From: an uncultured Bacteroidales bacterium
GTDB taxonomy: Bacteria; Bacteroidota; Bacteroidia; Bacteroidales; UBA932
Assembly: GCA_934680015.1 (NCBI GenBank)
Contig: CAKUSP010000003.1
Location: forward strand, 62,001-126,000
Reading direction: 5' to 3'
Length of the DNA: 64,000 nucleotides
Numbering within the stretch: position 1 is the stretch's first letter; every line of letters begins with the position of its first letter. This document shows positions 31,344 to 40,098 of the stretch, piece after piece. The notes beneath the pieces are model-generated. The model was not told the DNA's origin. It made no database searches and saw nothing but the letters and a program-made list of their open reading frames with translations. The position numbers and the translations under genes are program-made.

Positions 31344-32344
31344 TTCTTAATTAGAGTTTCGCTTATCAGTTCATCAATCTCGTGGTTCGCCACTTTCCAT
31401 CTATTTACGTCCATCTTAGTACCTACCACCTCCACTACCTTAGCTGCTATTATAGAGCCAACATCTCCACATACCCTCAACGGCATACCTAATGAGTGGG
31501 CATATAAAAATCCTGCTGCATAGGTATCTCCAGCCCCCGTAGCATCCACAGGCTCCGCTGGCCATGACGGAATATGGTATTCCTCGTCGCCAGACTTAAC
31601 CCATGATCCATCCTTTCCCACTTTAACAACTGCTATCTTGCAATGCCTTGAGATTTCTTCCAAAGACTTTTGGGGGTCATCAATTTTTGTAAATGCCTTA
31701 GCTTCTGTTTCGTTAGCAAAGACTATATCTACATAGTTATCAATAATATCGTGCAGAAAAGCATTATTACTCTCTACCACATTATATGAAGCCATATCTA
31801 GGGAGATAATGCATCCAGCCTCACGGGCCAATTTTACCGCCTTTCTTATAAGTGCCTGATTCTGCACTAGATATCCTTCGATGTGGAAATAATCATGTCC
31901 GGTAAAATATTCTGGACGCAAATCTTCTGCTACCAAATCAAGGGCGGCTCCTAAATAAACGGCAAAGGTTCTTTCTGCATTTCCACCACTTACGAATACT
32001 ATACTTCGTCCACTAGAATGCTTGCTTTTAAAAAGCAAAGACTTTACGCCATATTGCTCTTGGTCACTTTTAAAAAGCAATCCTAACTCGTCATCTCCTA
32101 TTTTTCCTATGAAAGTGGAGGGCATTCCAAAGATGGAAGTACAAGTAATGGTATTAGCAGCACTGCCACCGGCCACATACTTTACCCCCATAGGCTTGAT
32201 GGCCTGCCATATTCGGTCTCCGGTTTCCATATCGACATGCTGCATACTACCCTTAGGCAAATGATATTTTTTTAAAAGCGTATCGTCGGGAAGTATGGTC
32301 AATATATCCGTTAACGCATTCCCTATTCCAAGTATAGATTTCAT
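31340..32344 (-). CDS. PfkB-family sugar/nucleoside kinase
   Basis: A 334-residue ribokinase-fold protein from the ATG at 32344 (MKSILGIGNALTDIL). A longer reading would start inside the promoter. It has the PfkB N-terminal motif (GGSAANTITCTSIFG) and the C-terminal motif with the catalytic base (DATGAGDTYAAGFLYA). The family phosphorylates sugars, nucleosides or related alcohols with ATP; adenosine-kinase-like members are closest in general layout, but the substrate is not determined. It heads the pfkB-DUF6913-DUF368 operon. Confidence 0.87.
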   Translation of the reverse strand: MKSILGIGNALTDILTILPDDTLLKKYHLPKGSMQHVDMETGDRIWQAIKPMGVKYVAGGSAANTITCTSIFGMPSTFIGKIGDDELGLLFKSDQEQYGVKSLLFKSKHSSGRSIVFVSGGNAERTFAVYLGAALDLVAEDLRPEYFTGHDYFHIEGYLVQNQALIRKAVKLAREAGCIISLDMASYNVVESNNAFLHDIIDNYVDIVFANETEAKAFTKIDDPQKSLEEISRHCKIAVVKVGKDGSWVKSGDEEYHIPSWPAEPVDATGAGDTYAAGFLYAHSLGMPLRVCGDVGSIIAAKVVEVVGTKMDVNRWKVANHEIDELISETLIKK

Positions 32345-32362
32345 CTCTTTACACATAGAAAA

Positions 32363-32370
32363 CAAAAGTA
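32363..32370 (-). promoter_or_regulatory. -7 promoter box for the pfkB operon
   Basis: The minus strand reads TACTTTTG, a perfect TAnnTTTG, 18 nt before the ATG at 32344. It overlaps the longer alternative start at 32365 and so supports the shorter protein. Confidence 0.55.
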
Positions 32371-32384
32371 CATAAAATTTATGT

Positions 32385-32392
32385 TAAATTTG
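32385..32392 (+). promoter_or_regulatory. -7 promoter box for the flippase-like gene
   Basis: TAAATTTG is a perfect box, 7 nt before the ATG at 32400, again implying almost no leader. Confidence 0.5.
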
Positions 32393-32399
32393 CAGCCTT

Positions 32400-33380
32400 A
32401 TGTCAAAGAGGGTCTTAAACATACTCAAATATGTGTTCGCAACATGCCTAACCATAATATTGATTTACCTGGCGTTTCGGGGAATCAATTGGTCCGTTTT
32501 CATGGAAGGCCTGTACGATACGAAATGGGGGTTCGTAATTCTTTCACTAGGATTTGCGATATTGGCCCTAGTGATAAGGAATGAGAGATGGCGTCTAATT
32601 CTCAAGCCCATCAACCCTCAAATTACCAGAATTGCCATGTGGGACGCAAGCAATATAGGAAATCTAGTGAGTTTAGGCGTCCCATGGATAAGTTTTTTAG
32701 TAAGGTGTGGAGCCGTTTCCGATAAAAAGACTCCTTATGAAAAAGTGGTCGGCACCATCATAATGGAAAAAGCATGGGATATGTTCACAGTACTTTCCCT
32801 TATGATTGTCACCATCATCATAAAATCAGATGAAATCGCACAATGGTTCGTAGAGAACATAGCCAAAAAAATTGCTGGTCGCATAAGCATTAATATACTC
32901 GCTATAGGCATCATCATACTTTTAGCCATAATAATCTTTATCGCAATAACTTATATTTACAGAGATAAACATCCAGCATTTAAAAAGATAGCCGGATGGA
33001 TAGATGGCATACTTGAAGGTTTCAAATCCCTAGGAAAAGTTAAGTATAAAACGCCCTTTATCCTATACTCCATCATCATATGGCTTTCCTATGCGATGAT
33101 GTGTTATAGTGTATTCAAGGCCATTCCCTCTCTTGAGCATCTAGACATTACCGATGCCCTTTTTATTTCCACCGTGGGCAATCTTTCTTCCCTTCTACCA
33201 GCCCCAGGTGGTTTTGGAGCATATCATTATTTCGTAGCTCTAGCCCTTTCTCATCTATACGGAACTACTTGGGAAATCGGTATTTTATTCGCCACGCTTA
33301 CACATGAAACACGCTCCATTATGCTTGCCGTATTAGGAGCGATTTCATTGATAAGATCTCAAAAAAGAATCAGACTTTAA
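32400..33380 (+). CDS. Lysylphosphatidylglycerol synthase-type (UPF0104) membrane protein
   Basis: A 326-residue membrane protein with about seven or eight helices. WRLILKPINPQITRIAMWDA, then SLGVPWISFLVRCGAVSD and NLSSLLPAPGGFGAYHYF match the flippase-type membrane domain of MprF and the UPF0104/YbhN proteins. The catalytic MprF domain is absent, so lysine transfer is not expected; lipid or precursor translocation is the likely role. Its 3' end overlaps the convergent gene at 33370 by 11 nt. Confidence 0.82.
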   Translation: MSKRVLNILKYVFATCLTIILIYLAFRGINWSVFMEGLYDTKWGFVILSLGFAILALVIRNERWRLILKPINPQITRIAMWDASNIGNLVSLGVPWISFLVRCGAVSDKKTPYEKVVGTIIMEKAWDMFTVLSLMIVTIIIKSDEIAQWFVENIAKKIAGRISINILAIGIIILLAIIIFIAITYIYRDKHPAFKKIAGWIDGILEGFKSLGKVKYKTPFILYSIIIWLSYAMMCYSVFKAIPSLEHLDITDALFISTVGNLSSLLPAPGGFGAYHYFVALALSHLYGTTWEIGILFATLTHETRSIMLAVLGAISLIRSQKRIRL

Positions 33381-34752
33381 GATACTCTTTAATGGCAGCA
33401 GCGGCTTTTCGTCCTGCGCCCATAGCCAAAATTACTGTTGCAGCGCCCGTTACCGCATCCCCTCCAGCGAATACACCTTCTCTTGTGGTAACGCCATCGT
33501 CCGAAGCCTTGATGCAAGCACGGCGCGTCGCTTCCATACCCTCTGTAGTATTAACTATTAGAGGATTAGGCGAAGTGCCAAGCGCCATTATAACTGTCTG
33601 GACAGGGATTTCAAATTCAGAGCCGGGTATAGGTATAGGACGCCTACGGCCGCTCTCATCAGCCTCGCCCAATTCCATTCTTACACATCTTAGCGCACGC
33701 ACTTCTCCATTATCATCACCCAAAACCTCCACTGGATTAGTAAGCAGCTCAAACAAAACTCCCTCCGCCTTAGCATGCTGCACCTCCTCACGACGAGCAG
33801 GAAGTTCCTTTTCTGTACGACGATAAATTATACGAACATTTGCCCCCAGTCTCAGTGCCGTGCGTGCAGCATCCATCGCTACATTTCCTCCACCCACAAC
33901 GCATACTTCCTTCCCTATATGTATTGGTGTCATATAATCGGCCCGATATGCCTTCATGAGATTATTTCGAGTAAGGAACTCATTGGCCGAAAAAACTCCA
34001 TTTAGATTCTCACCAGGAATACCCATAAATTTAGGAAGTCCAGCTCCGGTCCCTACAAATATAGCCTTATATCCTTCATTTTCGAATAAATCATCTATAG
34101 TAACTGTCCTTCCTACAATGACATTAGTTTCAAATTCTACTCCTAACTTTTTCAGAGTTTCAATCTCCCTTTTTAACACTTTTTCCTTAGGAAGCCTAAA
34201 TTCAGGGATGCCATATTCGAGCACACCACCCAGTCGATGAAGAGCCTCGAACACTTTCACCTTCATTCCATATTTTGCCAAGTCAAAAGCACATGCAAGC
34301 CCGGCAGGACCTGACCCTATTACCGCCACCTTCGGAGCATTAGGAATATGATCTATATTTATTGTAGGAGCACAATCATTTTCAGCACAATAATCAGCAG
34401 TAAATCGCTCCAAGCCACCTATAGCCACACTTTCCCCCTTTATTCCAAGTATGCAACTGCCTTCACACTGACTCTCTTGTGGACAAACCCTTCCGCACAC
34501 TGCTGGCAAAGATGAATCTCGGCCAATTATTTCAGCCGCCTCTGTAATATGTCCTTCTTTAATCTGTGCTATAAATCCCGGAATGTCAATACCTACCGGA
34601 CAAGCAGATACACACCTAGGATTTTTACAATGCAAGCAACGAGACGACTCCTCCATAGCCTCATTCAAATTAAATCCCAGACATACCTCGTCAAAATTAT
34701 GTACTCGTTCCTGAGGATCCTGCTCTCTCAATTTTGTTCTGTGTGTTAACAT
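33370..34752 (-). CDS. NADPH-dependent oxidoreductase, NfnB/GltD type
   Basis: A 460-residue FAD/NADPH enzyme. The N-terminus has the ferredoxin-like cysteine cluster RCLHCKNPRCVSACPVGIDIP, then CGRVCPQESQCEGSC. Two nucleotide-binding folds follow (IGSGPAGLACAFDLAKYG; VVGGGNVAMDAARTALRLG). It resembles the small subunit of glutamate synthase. Its pairing with a DHODH electron-transfer-like subunit, and no glutamate synthase large subunit, points to NfnAB, the electron-bifurcating transhydrogenase linking NADH, ferredoxin and NADPH. It overlaps the partner gene by 7 nt. Confidence 0.87.
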   Translation of the reverse strand: MLTHRTKLREQDPQERVHNFDEVCLGFNLNEAMEESSRCLHCKNPRCVSACPVGIDIPGFIAQIKEGHITEAAEIIGRDSSLPAVCGRVCPQESQCEGSCILGIKGESVAIGGLERFTADYCAENDCAPTINIDHIPNAPKVAVIGSGPAGLACAFDLAKYGMKVKVFEALHRLGGVLEYGIPEFRLPKEKVLKREIETLKKLGVEFETNVIVGRTVTIDDLFENEGYKAIFVGTGAGLPKFMGIPGENLNGVFSANEFLTRNNLMKAYRADYMTPIHIGKEVCVVGGGNVAMDAARTALRLGANVRIIYRRTEKELPARREEVQHAKAEGVLFELLTNPVEVLGDDNGEVRALRCVRMELGEADESGRRRPIPIPGSEFEIPVQTVIMALGTSPNPLIVNTTEGMEATRRACIKASDDGVTTREGVFAGGDAVTGAATVILAMGAGRKAAAAIKEYLKV

Positions 34753-35585
34753 AATGACTCCATTGCGGCCAATTCTTCCGCTTTATATTGTTTCTGACGT
34801 CGCATCGCCTCATCGAAATCCACCAAATAGCCATCAAATTCAGGCCCATCAACACAAGCAAACTTGGTAACTCCCCCCACACTTACTCGGCACGCACCGC
34901 ACATACCTGTACCATCCACCATCAAAGTATTCAGACTAACCGTTATAGGTATATTCAACTTTTTGCATGTAAGTGTACTAAATTTCATCATTATCATAGG
35001 GCCAATGGCAACAGCTCTGTCAAAATGCGCCCCTTCCGAAACCAATTTTTCCAGCATAGCAGTACCGACTCCGTGAAACCCTGCAGAACCGTCATCCGTA
35101 CAAATATGCAGTCGATCACATACACATGCCATCTTATCGATGTATATAAGTAGATCTTTATTTCGTGCGCCTATAATCACTTCTACATGGGCACCATGAT
35201 CGTGTAGCCATTTCGCTTGAGGATAAACTGGCGCTGTTCCCACACCACCTGCAATGAATACATAACTTAACTTTGGAAGTTCAGACGGATCTATATTCAT
35301 AAATTCGGATTCCTTCCCCAAGGGGCCAAATATATCTGAAAATGATTCCCCCACCAAGCGAGATACAATCTTTTTAGTAGAAGCGCCTACCACTTGAGTA
35401 ACTATACTTACAGTTCCTTTATCTTTATCAAAATCACTTATTGTAAGTGGAATACGCTCACCTTTCTCATCATTTATCACCATAAGAAACTGCCCTGGCT
35501 TTGCAGCATGGGCAATCCTGGGGGCTGACACTTTCATGTGACAAACATTAGGCGTCAGCATTTCTTTTTCTAAAATAGTATACAT
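34746..35585 (-). CDS. NfnA-like FAD/NAD-binding electron-transfer subunit
   Basis: A 279-residue protein from the ATG at 35585 (MYTILEKEMLTPNVC). A longer reading runs antisense through tRNA-Arg and is an artefact. It has a ferredoxin-reductase-type flavin domain (PGQFLMVINDEKGERIPLTI), a nucleotide-binding domain (FIAGGVGTAPVYPQAKWL) and the C-terminal 2Fe-2S cysteine cluster in GTGMCGACRVSV. The architecture fits NfnA or the DHODH electron-transfer subunit, and the gene pair favours NfnA. A TAACTTTG box lies 8 nt before the ATG. Confidence 0.86.
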   Translation of the reverse strand: MYTILEKEMLTPNVCHMKVSAPRIAHAAKPGQFLMVINDEKGERIPLTISDFDKDKGTVSIVTQVVGASTKKIVSRLVGESFSDIFGPLGKESEFMNIDPSELPKLSYVFIAGGVGTAPVYPQAKWLHDHGAHVEVIIGARNKDLLIYIDKMACVCDRLHICTDDGSAGFHGVGTAMLEKLVSEGAHFDRAVAIGPMIMMKFSTLTCKKLNIPITVSLNTLMVDGTGMCGACRVSVGGVTKFACVDGPEFDGYLVDFDEAMRRQKQYKAEELAAMESLC

Positions 35586-35593
35586 ACTAAGGG

Positions 35594-35601
35594 CAAAGTT
35601 A
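35594..35601 (-). promoter_or_regulatory. -7 promoter box for the nfn-like operon
   Basis: The minus strand reads TAACTTTG, a perfect box, 8 nt before the ATG at 35585, consistent with a leaderless or very short-leader message. Confidence 0.5.
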
Positions 35602-35624
35602 CTTATAAATTCAAAAAAAACATT

Positions 35625-35632
35625 TATATTTG
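35625..35632 (+). promoter_or_regulatory. -7 promoter box for tRNA-Arg
   Basis: TATATTTG is a perfect box, 18 nt before the first base of tRNA-Arg. CTTA sits at the -33 position, a weak match to TTTG. Confidence 0.5.
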
Positions 35633-35650
35633 CACTCCAATTTTGCGGAT

Positions 35651-35724
35651 GGTTCCGTAGCTCAGTTGGATAGAGCAACAGCCTTCTAAGCTGTGGGTCG
35701 CGCGTTCGAATCGCGCCGGAATCA
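35651..35724 (+). tRNA. tRNA-Arg (TCT)
   Basis: Acceptor GGTTCCG (35651-35657) pairs with CGGAATC (35717-35723) with one G-U pair, discriminator A at 35724. The anticodon loop CTTCTAA gives TCT. The T-arm has GTTCGAATC. The 3' CCA is not encoded. Confidence 0.96.
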
Positions 35725-35728
35725 CAAA

Positions 35729-35770
35729 AGAGGTGGCCATCGGTCTTTTGACTTTTGGTCACCTCTATTT
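35729..35770. terminator. Terminator between tRNA-Arg and pgk
   Basis: AGAGGTGGCC (35729-35738) pairs with GGTCACCTCT (35757-35766) with one mismatch. The plus strand continues ATTTTAATT and the minus strand continues TTTTGTG, so it can act for both converging genes. Confidence 0.65.
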
Positions 35771-35789
35771 TAATTATAAAAAATTCTAA

Positions 35790-37043
35790 CTACTCTAAAA
35801 TAGCAGCAATACCCGGAAGGGTCTTACCCTCAAGAGCCTCAAGCATGGCTCCACCACCGGTACTTACATAACTTACCTTCTTAGCAAATCCCATCTTGGT
35901 CACAGCAGCGACAGAATCTCCACCACCGACAAGCGTATATGCGCCCTTTTCTGTAGCTTCAGCAAGATCTTTTGCAATCTGAAGAGTTCCCTGAGCGAAT
36001 TTCTCAATTTCAAATACACCTACAGGGCCATTCCACAGAACCGTCTTAGAGTCAAGAATAACTTTTCTCCAACGCTCAAGCGATTTAGGACCAGCATCTA
36101 CGCCCTCCCAACCATCAGGAATCTCGTGTGAAGGGACAAGTTGAGTATTAGCATCCTGAGAGAAAGCATCGGCAACAAGGGTCTGTACAGAAAGATAGAT
36201 ATTTACTCCCTTCTCCTTGGCTTTGTTCATTATAGCAGTAGCCTCTGGAATAAGATCGTCTTCGTGAAGAGAGTTTCCGATCTTTCCGCCTTCTGCTTTA
36301 ATGAAAGTATATCCCATACCTCCACCGATAATAAGATTATCTACCTTGTCTAGCAAATTCTCAAGTACCGCCAGTTTAGAACTTACTTTTGAACCGCCGA
36401 TAATAGCAGTGAATGGACGCTTAGCATTCTTTAAAACATTATCTATAGCCTTTATCTCACCTTCCATAAGATAACCAAACATCTTATCATTAGGGAAGTA
36501 CTTGGCAATAAGAGCGGTAGAAGCGTGTGCACGATGAGCCGTTCCGAATGCATCATTAATATAACAATCTGCGTATGAAGCAAGAGTCTTCACGAATTCC
36601 TTCTGAGAAGCTTTTACTGCATCCTTTGCAGCCTTCTTCTCTTCATCTGTCGCGTCATCGGCAAGTCCGCGTGGCTTACCCTCCTCTTCTGGGTAAAAAC
36701 GAAGGTTTTCAAGTAAAAGCACCTCGCCTGGTTTCAATGCAGCCGCCTGTGCTTGAGCCTTTTGACAGTCATCAGCAAACTGAACTGGAACGCCCAGCAA
36801 TTCACTTAAACGAGGAAGAATATGTCTAAGCGAAAGCTTCGAATCAACTTTCTTCGGCCTTCCCAAATGTGACATAATAATAAGAGATCCTCCTCCTGCA
36901 AGAACCTTCTTAAGAGTAGGAATTGCAGCACGGATACGAGTGTCGTCAGTAATTTCAAAATTCTCATTAAGTGGAACATTGAAGTCCACACGAACAATGG
37001 CTTTCTTGCCGTTGAAATCGTAAGAGTCGATAAATTTCTGCAT
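35790..37043 (-). CDS. pgk: Phosphoglycerate kinase
   Basis: A 417-residue glycolytic enzyme transferring phosphate from 1,3-bisphosphoglycerate to ADP. Seen: [14 protein letters not shown] near the N-terminus, [58 protein letters not shown], and the nucleotide site GGGDSVAAV. The length is normal. It is a single-gene unit with a fully consensus promoter. Confidence 0.98.
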   Translation of the reverse strand: MQKFIDSYDFNGKKAIVRVDFNVPLNENFEITDDTRIRAAIPTLKKVLAGGGSLIIMSHLGRPKKVDSKLSLRHILPRLSELLGVPVQFADDCQKAQAQAAALKPGEVLLLENLRFYPEEEGKPRGLADDATDEEKKAAKDAVKASQKEFVKTLASYADCYINDAFGTAHRAHASTALIAKYFPNDKMFGYLMEGEIKAIDNVLKNAKRPFTAIIGGSKVSSKLAVLENLLDKVDNLIIGGGMGYTFIKAEGGKIGNSLHEDDLIPEATAIMNKAKEKGVNIYLSVQTLVADAFSQDANTQLVPSHEIPDGWEGVDAGPKSLERWRKVILDSKTVLWNGPVGVFEIEKFAQGTLQIAKDLAEATEKGAYTLVGGGDSVAAVTKMGFAKKVSYVSTGGGAMLEALEGKTLPGIAAILE

Positions 37044-37074
37044 AACTATTGTTTTTTCAATTCATTTCGCGTCG

Positions 37075-37105
37075 CAAAAATACAAAAATTGCGCCTTATT
37101 TCAAA
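37075..37105 (-). promoter_or_regulatory. Promoter of pgk
   Basis: On the minus strand TTTG (37105-37102), exactly 19 nt, then TATTTTTG (37082-37075). Both elements match the Bacteroidota consensus perfectly. The leader would be about 28 nt. Confidence 0.8.
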
Positions 37106-37145
37106 GTATCATCACACAGCTAAATATCATCCATTCTAATACAAC

Positions 37146-37177
37146 AAAAAGCCCCACAGAATCACTCCGTGGGGCTT
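37146..37177 (-). terminator. Terminator of the surface-lipoprotein operon
   Basis: On the minus strand AAGCCCCAC (37177-37169) pairs with GTGGGGCTT (37157-37149), followed by five T in total. It begins 3 nt after the stop of the last operon gene. Confidence 0.85.
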
Positions 37178-37180
37178 AAT

Positions 37181-37720
37181 CTAATCTTTTCCCACTATAA
37201 GATCTCCATTCAACGATTTCCCTATCTTAATTCCAGTTTCTTTAAGACTGTGACAAGTAATATCTGCACCTTCTTCTATATCTTCTATATGAAATACCAC
37301 CGTTTTCCCTGTAAATTCATCATACTGAATACTTAGGGCAATATTCTTAGATGTTAAATCTATCTGACCCGACCTTCCTTCTTCATTTTCTTTAATGGAA
37401 TAGATTAAATCCATCACAAGCAAATCATTCAACTTAGCCGAAGCCGCCATGTCCTTTACTTCTTGAGAAACGCCATCACTTTTAGCTATGAGATCCAAAA
37501 AAGACAATATCGTATCATTTACAAGATATCCGAACTGTGCAGAACCATCTGCATTGAATCGAAATATCAATCTGGTATCCAATTCAGTATAATGCCTATC
37601 CGTAACCCATGTCTGTGGAGCGATTTTTTGAGGCTCAGAAGTCGAATTCTTTTTGTTACACGAGGAAAATGCCATAGCCATCCCCAGACACAACACAAGT
37701 GAAATAATAACTCTTTTCAT
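37181..37720 (-). CDS. Small lipoprotein, lipocalin-like
   Basis: A 179-residue protein with a lipoprotein signal peptide ending FSSC (Cys at about 20). The mature part begins with a polar linker, then WVTDRHYTELDTRLIFRFN and alternating beta strands (NIALSIQYDEFTGKTVVF), which suggests a small beta-barrel or lipocalin-like fold. No catalytic motif is seen. It is the last of four genes in an operon preceded by the palindromic operator and lies 6 nt after the EF-Tu-like lipoprotein. Function is unknown. Confidence 0.7.
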   Translation of the reverse strand: MKRVIISLVLCLGMAMAFSSCNKKNSTSEPQKIAPQTWVTDRHYTELDTRLIFRFNADGSAQFGYLVNDTILSFLDLIAKSDGVSQEVKDMAASAKLNDLLVMDLIYSIKENEEGRSGQIDLTSKNIALSIQYDEFTGKTVVFHIEDIEEGADITCHSLKETGIKIGKSLNGDLIVGKD

Positions 37721-37726
37721 AATCGT

Positions 37727-39145
37727 TTAATTTATATCTGAAATAATACAAGTACCTATCTGGCTGTCACCTTCCATGATTTTAATTTCACCTCCGAGAA
37801 AACAAGGCAAGACATCCCCACCAGTAAATTCAAACCCGACATTATAATAAGTTTTCCCTTTTGAAATCACGCGTCCTATCAAATCAATAATTTTAGCGTC
37901 AAGGACAATACCATTAAAATCCAATCTTGCAATATACCCCTCAACAATTGGAGTATCTTTCCCCGTAATGACAACTGTGCCATATATTAACTTTGTAGAT
38001 AGAACCCGCTTGGTCTGTGGCGACATGATGATAGAGCCACAAGGAAGATCCTCTTTCGAAACTGATGATTCCCCAAAAAGAATACTTACCTTATCCCCTC
38101 TATATGCTGTTTCTACCCGCTTTCTATACAATTCAATATCACTTACAGTCAATTCTATATCATCCAGACTTTGATCTGCTCTTACAACACTTACTTTATC
38201 CCCTACGCTAACACTTCCCGAATATATAGTAGATGAAGCAACTACCCCTCTTGAAGAGATTGAAAATACATCCTCAACAAAAGTCAAAAAACTATCCTCT
38301 ACTTCAATCTCAAAATCGCTGTTCAAAACCAGTTCGGAACTATATTCATAAGATGCTGTTATAGTGGTCACTCCTTGTGATTTACCAATTATTGTGAAAT
38401 CATCGGTCACTTCGGCAATCTCTGGTTCTTTAGAAGTTAATGTCACTTTGGACCAATCCAAATCAAAAGTAGTCGAGAGATATGGCCTCATACTCAATTT
38501 ATCACCTACTCCTATTATACCTTCAGTTTTATAGTATCCGAACTCTATAGTTTCAACTTTAACTTTGCATACAGCCCTGCAAGCGCCCACAGTAGCGAAT
38601 ATTTCGACCTCACCATCAGTCACTGCCGTAACAAGTCCTTCCTGATCCACAGTAGCGATACTTTCATCTGTGCTCACCCACGCAATAGTCTTATCTGTAG
38701 CATCTTCCGGGGTTATAGTCGCTGTAAGTTTATATGTCGTTCCAGCAAACATGTGGAGTTCTTCCTTATCCAGCGTTATCGAAGTCACTTCAATATCTTC
38801 CGCTTCCACTTTTACCATACAAGTGTCGCTATATTTTCCGTCAGTTGTGGACACTATTATATTTGTTCTTCCTTCACCAACTGCGCTTACAACACCCTCT
38901 TGGTTTACCATAGCTACACTTTCACGCTCACTTTTCCACACAAGTTCCTCCTTTTTATACGCTCTTTCCGGAATCACAGCCACAGAAAGCATTCTCTCTT
39001 CTCCTACAGTTAGTGTTATCGATGTCTTGCTTAAAGCGATTTCAACCACTGTCGGTTCACTCGTTTTATCCTTTTTACATGCAAAAACGCACATCACAGC
39101 CATCGCCGCGAACACGCCCGATACAATTATTCGTTTCATTTTCAT
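37727..39145 (-). CDS. Ig-like (Big_2) lipoprotein with EF-Tu domain 2/3-like C-terminus
   Basis: A 472-residue protein. The lipobox VFAC puts the lipidated cysteine at residue 23. Two bacterial Ig-like Big_2 domains occupy about 34-112 and 118-198 (the typical SITLDKEEL and ATVDQEGLVTAV patterns), and a third, weaker one about 199-284. From 286 the sequence changes: FLTFVEDVFSISSRG (286-300) parallels [15 protein letters not shown] of the local EF-Tu (211-225). Matches continue through G-x-V-x-V-G-D, a Y/F-RK-x-x-E segment, a GDxVxxL strand and KEDLPCGSII, then a domain-3-like stretch (LIYGTVVI) to the end. No GTPase domain is present. It sits between an outer-membrane barrel gene and a small lipoprotein gene. 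Confidence 0.8.
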   Translation of the reverse strand: MKMKRIIVSGVFAAMAVMCVFACKKDKTSEPTVVEIALSKTSITLTVGEERMLSVAVIPERAYKKEELVWKSERESVAMVNQEGVVSAVGEGRTNIIVSTTDGKYSDTCMVKVEAEDIEVTSITLDKEELHMFAGTTYKLTATITPEDATDKTIAWVSTDESIATVDQEGLVTAVTDGEVEIFATVGACRAVCKVKVETIEFGYYKTEGIIGVGDKLSMRPYLSTTFDLDWSKVTLTSKEPEIAEVTDDFTIIGKSQGVTTITASYEYSSELVLNSDFEIEVEDSFLTFVEDVFSISSRGVVASSTIYSGSVSVGDKVSVVRADQSLDDIELTVSDIELYRKRVETAYRGDKVSILFGESSVSKEDLPCGSIIMSPQTKRVLSTKLIYGTVVITGKDTPIVEGYIARLDFNGIVLDAKIIDLIGRVISKGKTYYNVGFEFTGGDVLPCFLGGEIKIMEGDSQIGTCIISDIN

Positions 39146-40090
39146 TTATTTAAAGAAATAATTCAAAGATATATTAAGACCTATATTTTCAGTACCATAT
39201 AGCAAAGCATGACTGCCAGGACTTACGAGAGAATTGTATTTCTCGACTTTTGAAGTAATTGAAGAAAAACCTTCATAAATGGAATAAGTCTGTGGCTGCC
39301 AAAGATACATCACAGGAGTAAATGTCATGGCTGCAGACAATGACATCCTTTCAGTCATAAACCATTCGATACCCATATCAGCCGAAACACCAAGACCTCT
39401 TGTATGTCCCATCGTATATTTTTCCAAAGGACGGGCATAATCTATACCCAAAGCCTTTTCATAATCGTAAAAAGTCGGATCTTCGCTCGGCGGCGCAAGA
39501 GGAGAAGTCATAGGCATAGAGGATGGCACTTGATTCATCGCAGTCATGGCATTACCATAATAGAAAGACTGTTCGCTCCCAGCGATAGCATAAACCACAT
39601 TAAAGCCCAAAACAAATTTCAATGGGCCTTTCCCTTCGACATACTGCATTCCCACAGCGACACTCATGCTATTCAAATTGGAAATGATACCATCCACTAC
39701 CTTATTTTCGGAAATCGGATTAAGCGCCTTTGCCAAATCATCCTGAACATACTCTCTATAATCGATATGACTACCATTTATGCCAATCGTGGTTCTAAAC
39801 GCCCATTTATCACTAACAAAATATCTTACCCGCAATGCTGCAAGAGGGTCTTGAGAAAGGACAAACATCTGCTTTTTCTCGGTCGCCTGACTACCTATAA
39901 AAGCCCCCGCAAAATCACCGGGTTCTGGCTGCATCTTCACCTTGTATGCCAATGTCGCTGGATTGAAAGACACCCCGAACGACCAGTCACCCTTTTGTGG
40001 GCTCCTCCCATCAGCATTCTGTGCAGATACCACCCCCGAAACCATAAGCAATAACAGAACGCTTATCAGTCTAATGCATTTTATTCTCAT
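39146..40090 (-). CDS. Outer-membrane beta-barrel protein
   Basis: A 314-residue protein with a signal peptide (cleavage near VSAQN). The mature part shows alternating amphipathic strands: WSFGVSFNPATLAYKV, ALRVRYFVSDKWAFRTTIGI, FVLGFNVVYAIAG, MSLSAAMTFTPVMYLW, and a last strand NIGLNISLNYFFK typical of a barrel C-terminus. It resembles the PorT/OMP_b-brl class in layout. Its stop abuts the start of the Big_2/EF-Tu-like lipoprotein gene, so the two are tightly co-translated. A role as the membrane partner of the operon lipoproteins is inferred. Confidence 0.78.
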   Translation of the reverse strand: MRIKCIRLISVLLLLMVSGVVSAQNADGRSPQKGDWSFGVSFNPATLAYKVKMQPEPGDFAGAFIGSQATEKKQMFVLSQDPLAALRVRYFVSDKWAFRTTIGINGSHIDYREYVQDDLAKALNPISENKVVDGIISNLNSMSVAVGMQYVEGKGPLKFVLGFNVVYAIAGSEQSFYYGNAMTAMNQVPSSMPMTSPLAPPSEDPTFYDYEKALGIDYARPLEKYTMGHTRGLGVSADMGIEWFMTERMSLSAAMTFTPVMYLWQPQTYSIYEGFSSITSKVEKYNSLVSPGSHALLYGTENIGLNISLNYFFK

Positions 40091-40098
40091 AAAACAAC

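Noticed and set aside
33370..35585. Glutamate synthase small subunit operon
   Set aside because: No large GltB subunit is present; the partner is a DHODH electron-transfer-like subunit, so NfnAB fits better.
35586..35762. 59-residue N-terminal extension of the NfnA-like protein
   Set aside because: It is the antisense reading of tRNA-Arg and contains no family homology. The ATG at 35585 has its own promoter box.
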